A stretch of DNA of 10,384 bases, taken from JANWHF01 sp036276235 (GTDB lineage Bacteria > Planctomycetota > Phycisphaerae > Tepidisphaerales > Tepidisphaeraceae). Both the position numbers and the translations under genes were made by a program. The stretch lies in NCBI GenBank assembly GCA_036276235.1, contig DATBDZ010000441.1, forward strand, positions 1 through 10,384. The letters are read 5' to 3'. The notes beneath the pieces are model-generated. The model searched no databases. It was not told the DNA's origin and saw nothing but the letters and a program-made list of their open reading frames with translations. Each line of letters starts with the position of its first letter. Position 1 is the stretch's first letter. Shown here one piece after another: positions 4,797 to 10,384 of the stretch.

Positions 4797-6245
4797 ATGC
4801 CCCCCATCACCAGCGCCCCGCAGAACTCCCGTGCAACGCTGATTTCATGGCTTGTCGTCTTTGTGATCCTCTTTGTCACGGCGGCAAGCTTCGCGATCTA
4901 TTACAACGTTCAGTGGAACAAGGATGAGGTGGGCCTGAACAGCCTGACCCAGAAGTATAAGCAGACGGTCAACGATGCGGAGTTGGCCGAACTTCAAGGG
5001 AGGAAGAATCAGGGCAGCCTGACGCAGGTCGGCGTGCTGCTTGATCAGAACCGCTCGATGGCTAAGTGGATTTCGGGCAGCGAGAAGATGTCGCCGGTCG
5101 ATGCCAACAACGCCGCAAAGGCGGCGTTGGCCGACGCGCAAAAGCAGCTCGACGACAGCAAGGTTGCCCTCACGCTTCCCACCGGCGACAACCTTCTGGA
5201 AGGCGTCCGCCTGCTGGCCAAGCAGGCCGTCGATAGCGCCGCCGCCGCCAACAAGGCGATGGCCGACGCCAAGGCAGCTCACGATGAGGCGCTGAAGGTC
5301 ACGCAATCGCGCGACGCGCTGCTGGCGGAGAAGGATAAGGAAATCGCCGCCGCCAACCAGAAGGCTGAGCAAGCGCTCCTGGCTTCCTCTGATTATCAAA
5401 AGTCCAAGGACGGCAACATCAGCGAGATCACCCGCAGCGCCAGCATTCAGGTTGCCGAGGCATATAAGCAGCAGGAAGCGATGCGGCAAGTGCTCGAGGC
5501 ATCGCAACAGATCACCCGCGATCAGGCCACCACCATCAGCAAGCTCCAGAACAAGCTTGAACGCCTCCGCCTCAATCCCAACGAAGCGCTTCAGCAGGCC
5601 GATGGCGAGATCACTCAAGTCCCCGACGACAAAACCGTTTACATCAACATCGGCCAGCGGCAATCGGTTACGCCGGGCCTGACGTTTGAAGTATACGATC
5701 GGACCAAGGGCCTTCCCAAGCTGACGTCCGCGAAAGACATCAACGGCAACGACCTCGACCAACCCGCCGGCAAGGCGTCGATCGAAGTGCAGCGCGTCTT
5801 CCCCGATTTCAGCCAGTGCAAGATCGTCAAGACCGCGCCCGGCCAGCATATCTTTGCACGCGACCTGATCGAGAATCTGATCTTCGATCCTCACACGAAG
5901 TACAACTTCTTCGTGTTCGGCGACTTCGATATCTCGCAAACCGGCACGCCCAATCCGAATGACGCCGAGCTGATTCGCCGGCTCATCCGCGACTGGGGCG
6001 GCAAGCTCCAGAGCGAAGTAAACGTCGATACCGACTTCGTCGTCCTCGGCAAAGAGCCGGTGATCCCGGTCCTCACCGAAGAAGACCGCATCAGTCCGGC
6101 CGCTCAAGCGCGATATCAGGAAAAGGTCAAGGAGCTCAACGCGTATCAGGAAATCGTTTCCAAGGCGGCGGCGCTGCGTATTCCGCCGCTCAATCAGAAT
6201 AAGTTCCTGTATTTCGTCGGGTTCTACGATCAGGCCAAGCGATAA
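4797..6245 (+). CDS. Membrane-anchored coiled-coil protein with beta-barrel and BRCT-like domains
   Basis: This 482-residue protein has unknown function. ATG 4797 is chosen over an upstream in-frame GTG at 4746 because GGAGG (4788-4792) sits 4 nt before it. Residues 14-36 are one transmembrane helix near the N-terminus, so the rest probably lies in the periplasm or equivalent compartment. Residues about 45-258 are a long Ala/Lys/Gln-rich coiled coil. Residues 268-362 look like a small beta-barrel (DGEITQV, VYINIGQRQSVTPGLTFEVY, ASIEVQRVFPD, ARDLIENLIFDP). Residues 368-475 resemble a BRCT fold: strand FFVFGDFD, helix ELIRRLIRDWGG, strand TDFVVLGKEP, and the end RIPPLNQNKFLYFVGF. The BRCT-like part outside the cytoplasm would be unusual. 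The gene is transcribed alone, ending at the strong stem at 6307. The domain calls are inferences from pattern. Confidence 0.8.
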   Translation: MPPITSAPQNSRATLISWLVVFVILFVTAASFAIYYNVQWNKDEVGLNSLTQKYKQTVNDAELAELQGRKNQGSLTQVGVLLDQNRSMAKWISGSEKMSPVDANNAAKAALADAQKQLDDSKVALTLPTGDNLLEGVRLLAKQAVDSAAAANKAMADAKAAHDEALKVTQSRDALLAEKDKEIAAANQKAEQALLASSDYQKSKDGNISEITRSASIQVAEAYKQQEAMRQVLEASQQITRDQATTISKLQNKLERLRLNPNEALQQADGEITQVPDDKTVYINIGQRQSVTPGLTFEVYDRTKGLPKLTSAKDINGNDLDQPAGKASIEVQRVFPDFSQCKIVKTAPGQHIFARDLIENLIFDPHTKYNFFVFGDFDISQTGTPNPNDAELIRRLIRDWGGKLQSEVNVDTDFVVLGKEPVIPVLTEEDRISPAAQARYQEKVKELNAYQEIVSKAAALRIPPLNQNKFLYFVGFYDQAKR

Positions 6246-6306
6246 TCGCTTTTTCTGAATTCATGCGGTCACGGTTCCGAATCGTGGCCGACTGACTGGA
6301 CAAACA

Positions 6307-6344
6307 AAGACGCGGACGGAAGCAATTCCGTCCGCGTCTTCTTT
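6307..6344 (+). terminator. Strong intrinsic terminator with GCAA tetraloop
   Basis: AAGACGCGGACGGAA (6307-6321) pairs perfectly with its complement at 6326-6340 around GCAA, a GNRA loop, and is followed by CTTT. It lies about 60 bp after the stop of the coiled-coil gene and 24 bp before the end of the convergent small gene, so it may terminate transcription from both sides. Confidence 0.88.
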
Positions 6345-6367
6345 ATGCGCTTGATTGGTGGCAAAGA

Positions 6368-6658
6368 TCACATCTGAATGAGATAGATCAGCAATGATAG
6401 AAGTAACAGCGCGAACACGCCCCCCGCCGTCGCGAGCAGAATCTCATTTCGGGTGAACGATTTGTGATGGTTTTTGCGCCTGGGTTTTCCGCGCGCAAAA
6501 GCGCGGCTGACAATCAACTCATCAATTGCCGCATGGTCCGGGCTTTCCAGCCCCGGCGGCGCAGATTCCACGACTTGCTGCTCCAGCTCTTCAACTGGAG
6601 CGTCGGCCGGCGCCTCCCTCAAAATATACTCCCAGTCCGCTTCCTTTAGGCTCACCAT
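6368..6658 (-). CDS. Small tail-anchored membrane protein of unknown function
   Basis: This 96-residue protein starts at ATG 6658. That start is chosen because GGAGG lies 4 nt before it, while the open frame further upstream (to 6757) has no such signal and would run toward the divergent gene. Residues 1-50 are acidic (MVSLKEADWEYILREAP), residues 56-70 are a basic patch (RGKPRRKNHHKSFTR), and residues 72-94 form a single hydrophobic helix followed only by QM. The charge pattern predicts a cytoplasmic N-terminus with the tail in the membrane. No family is recognised. It is divergent from the PhyH-like gene and convergent with the coiled-coil gene. Confidence 0.75.
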   Translation of the reverse strand: MVSLKEADWEYILREAPADAPVEELEQQVVESAPPGLESPDHAAIDELIVSRAFARGKPRRKNHHKSFTRNEILLATAGGVFALLLLSLLIYLIQM

Positions 6659-6797
6659 GGCGCCTCCGAAAAAAACAACCGGTTGGTCGCGTGACTCAAT
6701 GCACAGTCTGACGCGAGGTTCGCTTCGTGTGAACGCCGAAAACTCGTTTGCTGACAAAAATATTTGGGCAGGCTCAAGCGGCAGGGTTTCATTTCAC

Positions 6798-6825
6798 TTG
6801 ACGCCCCCTCTATCGGGCCAACAAT
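6798..6825 (+). promoter_or_regulatory. Candidate promoter giving a leaderless PhyH-like mRNA
   Basis: TTGACG (6798-6803) and AACAAT (6820-6825) are spaced by 16 bp. Transcription would start near 6832, practically on the GTG at 6834, where no Shine-Dalgarno is seen. The -10 matches at only 4 of 6 positions, so the call is tentative. Confidence 0.3.
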
Positions 6826-6833
6826 GCGGCCCA

Positions 6834-7739
6834 GTGAAGATTGCCGATCAACATCTCGCCCGGCTGATTCGCGACGGCTACACGCTCGTCGAAGGCTTTC
6901 TCTCGCCGACGGAAGTGGCGGCGGCGAAGCAGAATATGCTGCGATACGTCCCCACACCGCAGGAATTGGCCGCCGCGCCGGAGCGATATCCGTGGATTTT
7001 CGAGGAAGCCGACCGATTGCAGACGGAGTTTCCATTCGTCGGCGACGCCCTCAATCATGTTAGCACGCATCCCGATTTGATCGATTTCGTCGAGCGCGCA
7101 TTGAATACACGCGAAGTGATGCTCTCCCAATCGGCGATTTGGGCCAAATATGCCAGCACCGGCGATTTTGAGCAGGCGTTGCACCTGGATTATCAGGGCA
7201 ACACGCTCGTCGCCCCGCGGGAGGATGGTGACTATCGCCAGGTCAATATAATCCTCTATTACACGGATGTAGCTGCCGATATGGGACCAACCTGCATTGT
7301 GCCGCTGAAGGAAACGCGCGACGAACCACTCTGGCCCACTTTTCGCCCGCGCAACAAGTACGCGGCTCTGTACAAAAAGGAAATTCCGATACTTGCCTCC
7401 GCCGGCTCGCTGCTGATTTTTTCCATGAGCACGTTTCATCGCGCCTCGGAGATGACCGCGGACGCCGGCGTCCGCCTCTCGCATCACATGGTGTGGCGCT
7501 CGGCGGCACACGCATTTCAGGGGTTCCATCAATGGTCGCAAATGGGAGAGAAGCCGCTTTTACAGCGATTCATCGAGCGCGCCTCGCCGCGCCAGCGCGA
7601 AGTGCTTGGCTTCCCCGCGCCCACCTCGGATTACTGGAATGCCAAAACCGTGGCGGCCGTTGCCGCGCGATATCCAAAGATGGATATGACGCCATATCAA
7701 AGCAAGAACGCATCACGGGGAAAACAAAGGCGAAAATAG
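6834..7739 (+). CDS. Phytanoyl-CoA dioxygenase (PhyH) family Fe(II)/2-oxoglutarate oxygenase
   Basis: This 301-residue protein probably hydroxylates an unknown small molecule using Fe(II), O2 and 2-oxoglutarate in the cytoplasm. The facial triad is visible as H117-x-D119 (ALHLDYQ) and distal H202 (STFHRAS), with R214 (GVRLSHH) placed 12 residues later as the likely 2-oxoglutarate anchor. The N-terminus LIRDGYTLVEGFLSPTEV is the usual family opening, which supports the GTG at 6834 as start. The open frame extends back to 6474, but that stretch overlaps the opposite-strand small gene and does not look coding. C-terminal residues after about 285 are Lys/Arg-rich and may be disordered. The substrate cannot be read from the sequence. 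The neighbours do not form an obvious pathway, so it is probably a stand-alone gene. Confidence 0.88.
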   Translation: MKIADQHLARLIRDGYTLVEGFLSPTEVAAAKQNMLRYVPTPQELAAAPERYPWIFEEADRLQTEFPFVGDALNHVSTHPDLIDFVERALNTREVMLSQSAIWAKYASTGDFEQALHLDYQGNTLVAPREDGDYRQVNIILYYTDVAADMGPTCIVPLKETRDEPLWPTFRPRNKYAALYKKEIPILASAGSLLIFSMSTFHRASEMTADAGVRLSHHMVWRSAAHAFQGFHQWSQMGEKPLLQRFIERASPRQREVLGFPAPTSDYWNAKTVAAVAARYPKMDMTPYQSKNASRGKQRRK

Positions 7740-7763
7740 ATTTGTTCCGGGGCGCGGTTTAGT

Positions 7764-7793
7764 TTGACATGAGCCGACAGATTGCTGTATTTA
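7764..7793 (+). promoter_or_regulatory. Strong-looking sigma70-type promoter for the lipoprotein gene
   Basis: A perfect TTGACA (7764-7769) is followed after 18 bp by TATTTA (7788-7793). The start near 7800 gives a leader of about 30 nt. The upstream ATG at 7769 overlaps the -35 box and so cannot be used from this promoter, which decides the gene start at 7829. Confidence 0.7.
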
Positions 7794-7828
7794 GGTGCGT
7801 ACCAACCGCCCCGTTCAGGATCAAACCC

Positions 7829-8575
7829 ATGTCAAAAATGCGTTTCGCAGCCAACTTGTTGGCGGTGGCTTTGTCGTTTGGCGTCGTTTCCTGTCAGGGC
7901 CCGGTTTCTCCCACAGGTGCGTCTCCCAATCTAGCTTCTTCAGGCACTCCTCCGGCGACTCAGCCGAGCGCCGCTGCGCCGGCCACAATGCCTGTGGTCG
8001 CGATGGCTCCCGTTTCAGCCGCACCTGAAGTAGTCGTAAAGACCGAAATTCCATCCACACAACCCGCACCGATGGCCCAAGTGCCTGCTCCGACGCCAAC
8101 AGCTCCGCCAGAAACGACGGTCGCAGTCGTCGCGCCGGCAGCAGCGCCAACTGAGGTGAAGGCTGTCGCTCCGACTTCAGTGGCAAACGCGCCCCAAAAG
8201 GTTGACGCACCCGCCGTGACTTCAACGCCGCCGCCGAAGCAGATTCCAACAGCCACGCAACCGGCAATCGTCGAGACACCCATCGTCGAGACGCCCGCAA
8301 AACCCGTCGTCGCGAGCAGCCCGACACCGGAGCCGATCCTCGCCACCGCGTCGATTCCCGCGGCACCAGTCGCCGAGGTTTCCGCCAAACCCGCGGCCGC
8401 GCCTCCTGCCGTTGCGGCTGCACCTGTTGCGCCGGCTGACGCCGTAGCGCCGCCCGTCGCCACTGCCGGCATCCGCCCGACGGAAATCTACATGATCATC
8501 CCGGTCTTTGGGTTCATCGCACTTGCGTTTGCAGTCGTCATCCTGCGCGGCAGATCGCCCAGCCCGAACCAGTAG
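7829..8575 (+). CDS. Ala/Pro-rich lipoprotein with C-terminal transmembrane helix
   Basis: This 248-residue protein has an N-terminal signal (SKMRFAANLLAVALSFG) ending in a lipobox VVSC with Cys22. That suggests export and lipid attachment. Residues about 23-215 are a low-complexity linker of Ala, Pro, Thr and Val, as in wall- or envelope-spanning spacers. Residues 219-239 (EIYMIIPVFGFIALAFAVVIL) form a hydrophobic helix, followed by a short basic tail RGRSPSPNQ. A lipid anchor at one end and a membrane helix at the other would let it tether two membranes or span the periplasm. ATG 7829 has AGGA at 7817-7820; ATG 7838 is a possible alternative. A 15-bp tandem duplication at 8267-8296 repeats IVETP. 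No family is recognised, and the function is unknown. Confidence 0.75.
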   Translation: MSKMRFAANLLAVALSFGVVSCQGPVSPTGASPNLASSGTPPATQPSAAAPATMPVVAMAPVSAAPEVVVKTEIPSTQPAPMAQVPAPTPTAPPETTVAVVAPAAAPTEVKAVAPTSVANAPQKVDAPAVTSTPPPKQIPTATQPAIVETPIVETPAKPVVASSPTPEPILATASIPAAPVAEVSAKPAAAPPAVAAAPVAPADAVAPPVATAGIRPTEIYMIIPVFGFIALAFAVVILRGRSPSPNQ

Positions 8576-8596
8576 AGCCGCCAAGATGGCTCTACT
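8571..8596 (+). terminator. Hairpin overlapping the lipoprotein stop codon
   Basis: AGTAGAGCC (8571-8579) pairs perfectly with GGCTCTACT (8588-8596) around an 8-nt loop. The stem contains the TAG stop (8573-8575). No long T-tract follows, so termination would be weak; it may instead protect the mRNA end or reduce read-through into the DJ-1 gene. Confidence 0.45.
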
Positions 8597-8641
8597 TCGT
8601 GGACTTTGCTAAATTGTCCCCATTAGCAAAGGAGATCCACG

Positions 8642-9196
8642 ATGGCCAAGAAGATCCTGATCATCACCGGCGATGGGGGCGAAAGTTATGAAGCGCTGTA
8701 CGCCAAGCACCGCATGGCCGAGGCGGGCTATACGCCGGTCATCGCGGCGCCGCGCAAGGGGCCGCTCAATCTTGTCATCCATGATTTTGAGCCGGGCTGG
8801 GACACCTATGTCGAAAAACCCGGATACAAACTCAGCGGCGATGTCACCTTCAAGGAAGTGAAGGTGGCGGACTACGCCGCCGTCATTCTGCTGGGCGGCC
8901 GCGCGCCGGAATATCTTCGCAATGATTCGACGGTGCTGAAGATCGTGCGCGAATTTAACGACGCCGGCAAATTCATTTTTTCGATCTGCCACGGCATTCA
9001 AATCCTCGTCGCCGCCGGATTGGTCTCCGGGAAAAAGCTCACCTGCTACGAGCACGTAAAACTCGAAGTCACATCCGCCGGCGGCGAATGGATCGGCCAG
9101 GAATCCGTCCGCGACGGAAAATTCGTCAGCGCCCAAACGTGGATATCACATCCTGATTTTTATCGACAAGTGATGGAGTGTCTGGATCAGAGATAG
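8642..9196 (+). CDS. DJ-1/PfpI family protein (putative glyoxalase, deglycase or peptidase-like)
   Basis: This 184-residue protein is of normal length for the PfpI branch of the class I glutamine amidotransferase-like superfamily. The nucleophile elbow is SICHGIQIL with Cys116 and His117; the conserved acid near the N-terminus is E14 or E17 (DGGESYE); LLGGRAPEYLR at 83-93 is the branch signature. Members have been reported as methylglyoxal or glyoxal detoxifying enzymes, protein or nucleotide deglycases and intracellular proteases, and sequence alone does not choose among these. The start ATG 8642 has a clear AAAGGAG (8628-8634) 7 nt upstream. It is flanked by hairpins on both sides, so it is probably a single-gene unit in the cytoplasm. 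Confidence 0.92.
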   Translation: MAKKILIITGDGGESYEALYAKHRMAEAGYTPVIAAPRKGPLNLVIHDFEPGWDTYVEKPGYKLSGDVTFKEVKVADYAAVILLGGRAPEYLRNDSTVLKIVREFNDAGKFIFSICHGIQILVAAGLVSGKKLTCYEHVKLEVTSAGGEWIGQESVRDGKFVSAQTWISHPDFYRQVMECLDQR

Positions 9197-9258
9197 AGGA
9201 TGGCAGACATAATGCCCCTTAGTACGCCGCTCTGCGCCATCCTCTATCCTTGATTTTA
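9192..9258 (+). terminator. Probable terminator containing the DJ-1 gene stop codon
   Basis: GATAGAGGATGGC (9192-9204) is perfectly complementary to GCCATCCTCTATC (9236-9248), with a 31-nt loop. It is followed by CTTGATTTTAT. The stop codon TAG of the DJ-1 gene (9194-9196) is inside the left arm. The loop is long for a classic terminator, but the stem and T-rich tail support termination. Confidence 0.6.
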
Positions 9259-9280
9259 TCATCCTCGTATCCAGGACCGC

Positions 9281-10078
9281 ATGCCCACCTTCGTCACGCT
9301 TGAGAATGGCGATCGCTTGTACATCGACGAACTCGGCGTCGAGCGCGGCAGCCCGCTGCTATGCCTGCATGGCTTGGGCGGCGGCGGATATTTTTTCTCC
9401 AATCTCGCTCAAGCTCAAAGCGCCAAGCGGCGAATCATTTGCCCCGATATGCCCGGCAGCGGATTTTCGCCGCGCGGTGATCTCGCCATTTCTTTCGAGC
9501 GATTCGCCGATGTGATCGTCAGCCTGATCGAGCAAAATACCGCTGGCCCAATCGCACTGCTCGGCCACTCGATGGGCACGATCACCGCGCTAAAAGTCTA
9601 CGCGCGCATTCCATCGCGTATCGCCGCAATGATCTTCGTCGGCGGCGTTCCCACGCCCCTTCCCGAAGCGCAAGCCCGTCTTCGTGATCGTGCGGCAATC
9701 GCGCGCAAGGAAGGAATGCTCGCCGTCGCGCCGACGATTCCGCCAGTCGTGTTCGCGCAGCGGTCACTCATCGAAATTCCTGATAAAGTCACGATGTTCC
9801 AGCGCCTGCTCGCCGCCAGCGACGCGGAAGGCTACGCCCAAACCGCACTGGCTCTGGCTGGCGCATCTGCAGCAGATGTCATCGAGCGAGTGGACGTTCC
9901 CTGTCTTTGCCTCACTGGCGCCGAAGATCGCTACGCCCCACCGCCGGCGGTTCGTAACTTTGCTTCGCAAATCCGCGGCGCGGTTCTCCATGAACTCGCC
10001 GGTTGCGGCCACATGCCGTTCTTCGAAGATCCGCCGACGTTCAACCACCTTGTGGATCATTTTCTCGCGGCTCGTTAG
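9281..10078 (+). CDS. Alpha/beta-fold hydrolase
   Basis: This 265-residue protein is typical in length for the family, with the complete catalytic triad: nucleophile S97 in GHSMG, acid D216 in GAEDRYAPP and base H244 in GCGHMPFFEDP. HGLGG at 30-34 forms the oxyanion-hole loop. It hydrolyses an ester, lactone or similar bond of unknown nature; the overall layout resembles enol-lactonases (PcaD-like) and esterases, but the lid region (about 125-190) is not diagnostic. No signal peptide is visible, so it acts in the cytoplasm. ATG 9281 has AGGA (9273-9276) upstream. The gene begins soon after the terminator-like stem at 9192, suggesting it is transcribed separately from the DJ-1 gene, although no clear promoter was found in the 84-bp gap. 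Confidence 0.92.
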   Translation: MPTFVTLENGDRLYIDELGVERGSPLLCLHGLGGGGYFFSNLAQAQSAKRRIICPDMPGSGFSPRGDLAISFERFADVIVSLIEQNTAGPIALLGHSMGTITALKVYARIPSRIAAMIFVGGVPTPLPEAQARLRDRAAIARKEGMLAVAPTIPPVVFAQRSLIEIPDKVTMFQRLLAASDAEGYAQTALALAGASAADVIERVDVPCLCLTGAEDRYAPPPAVRNFASQIRGAVLHELAGCGHMPFFEDPPTFNHLVDHFLAAR

Positions 10079-10135
10079 CCGATGCGCACCAGACAACCCG
10101 CTCGCATCAAATTCTTCCGGCCGCCTTGTCCGCCG

Positions 10136-10198
10136 ATGAAACAAAGTGAATCGAATTTTAAATCATTCCGTTTCATGCACTCCGGTTTCATGTTTCAT
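10136..10198. repeat. Degenerate heptamer repeat with inverted ends
   Basis: GTTTCAT occurs at 10170-10176 and twice in tandem at 10185-10198. The inverted ATGAAACA at 10136-10143 is complementary to TGTTTCAT at 10191-10198. It resembles a worn form of the heptamer palindromes on the left side of the window. Confidence 0.5.
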
Positions 10199-10295
10199 TG
10201 AGCTGAAGACGTGGTCCGGGGTTCACGATCATTGCAATCTTTCGCACCGGATTTTGGGTTCTTCCGCACTCTTGAAGAAACGGCGCGCCCCAAAT

Positions 10296-10324
10296 TTGCG
10301 CCCCGCGCTTAGTCTTGCTATGGT
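10296..10324 (+). promoter_or_regulatory. Candidate extended -10 promoter
   Basis: TTGCGC (10296-10301), 17-bp spacer and TATGGT (10319-10324) preceded by TG at 10316-10317 form an extended -10 layout pointing out of the window. If it is real, the ATG overlapping the -10 at 10320 is not a start codon and the gene begins beyond the window. Confidence 0.3.
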
Positions 10325-10384
10325 CGCCGCCGTCGAATGGATGCGGCACGACTCATCGCAGCAACTTTACCCACGACGGACCGG

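Larger units (their letters stand above)
10079..10384. other. Intergenic end of window, no firm gene
   Basis: These 306 bases hold no convincing complete gene. GATGCG (10081-10086) and CGCATC (10103-10108) could form a weak 6-bp stem after the hydrolase stop. A short repeat lies at 10136-10198 and a possible promoter at 10296-10324. An ATG at 10320 opens a frame that runs off the window after about 21 codons (MVAAVEWMRHDSS), without a Shine-Dalgarno, so it could be the start of a truncated gene or chance. Confidence 0.4.

Noticed and set aside
4262..4879. Minus-strand open frame across the palindrome and acyltransferase start
   Set aside because: It overlaps the acyltransferase in another frame and is composed largely of repeat sequence.
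4845..6107. Long minus-strand open frame of 420 codons opposite the coiled-coil gene
   Set aside because: It is fully antisense to a gene with Shine-Dalgarno, promoter and recognisable domains; its Leu/Arg/Val-rich composition is what codon bias on the other strand produces.
6474..6833. Upstream extension of the PhyH-like reading frame
   Set aside because: It overlaps the opposite-strand small gene, has no family similarity, and the dioxygenase fold begins naturally after GTG 6834.
7769..7828. Upstream ATG start for the lipoprotein
   Set aside because: It overlaps the -35 box TTGACA and would put 20 unlikely residues ahead of a good lipoprotein signal.
7960..8472. Minus-strand Gly/Ala/Thr-rich open frame
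   Set aside because: It is the mirror of the low-complexity Ala/Pro/Thr lipoprotein linker and has no start signal.

Overview
The window looks like a piece of a moderately high-GC, Gram-negative-type chromosome, most likely a planctomycete (Phycisphaerae-like) or a related uncultured lineage. The reasons are a lipoprotein with a very long Ala/Pro/Thr/Val linker, a membrane-anchored coiled-coil protein with a C-terminal BRCT-like domain, weak or absent Shine-Dalgarno sequences at several starts, and intergenic spaces filled with large palindromes built from 7-bp units. This assignment is inference. No transposase, tRNA, rRNA or CRISPR array was seen.

Left part (1-2.7 kb). A 268-bp palindrome and a small GC hairpin precede two plus-strand genes. 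The first (432-1940) encodes an N-terminal alpha/beta region, a winged-helix-like segment, and a C-terminal helical region with the layout of an ESCRT-III/Snf7 domain. That last part has its own internal Shine-Dalgarno and ATG. The second (2060-2674) encodes a smaller helical protein with the same layout. A heptamer-based hairpin separates the two genes. Together they may be an uncharacterised bacterial ESCRT-III-like pair, the most interesting content here, though still a hypothesis.

Middle (2.7-4.6 kb). Two tandem minus-strand PlsC-type acyltransferases (4400-3699, then 3561-2860) converge on the Snf7-like pair. They are separated and flanked by further heptamer palindromes. One heptamer array lies inside the coding sequence and makes up the basic C-terminal tail of the downstream acyltransferase.

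Right part (4.6-10.4 kb). A promoter and structured leader drive a membrane-anchored coiled-coil/beta-barrel/BRCT-like protein (4797-6245), which ends at a strong 15-bp GCAA-loop terminator. Then come a small tail-anchored protein (minus, 6658-6368), a divergent PhyH-type dioxygenase (6834-7739), an Ala/Pro-rich lipoprotein with its own sigma70-like promoter (7829-8575), a DJ-1/PfpI family protein (8642-9196) and an alpha/beta hydrolase (9281-10078). The last 300 bp hold no clear gene, only a small degenerate repeat and a possible promoter.

A membrane theme runs through the left half: putative membrane-remodelling proteins, phospholipid acyltransferases and a membrane-anchored coiled-coil protein. 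The right half is a row of mostly independent single genes with oxidative, detoxification or hydrolytic functions.
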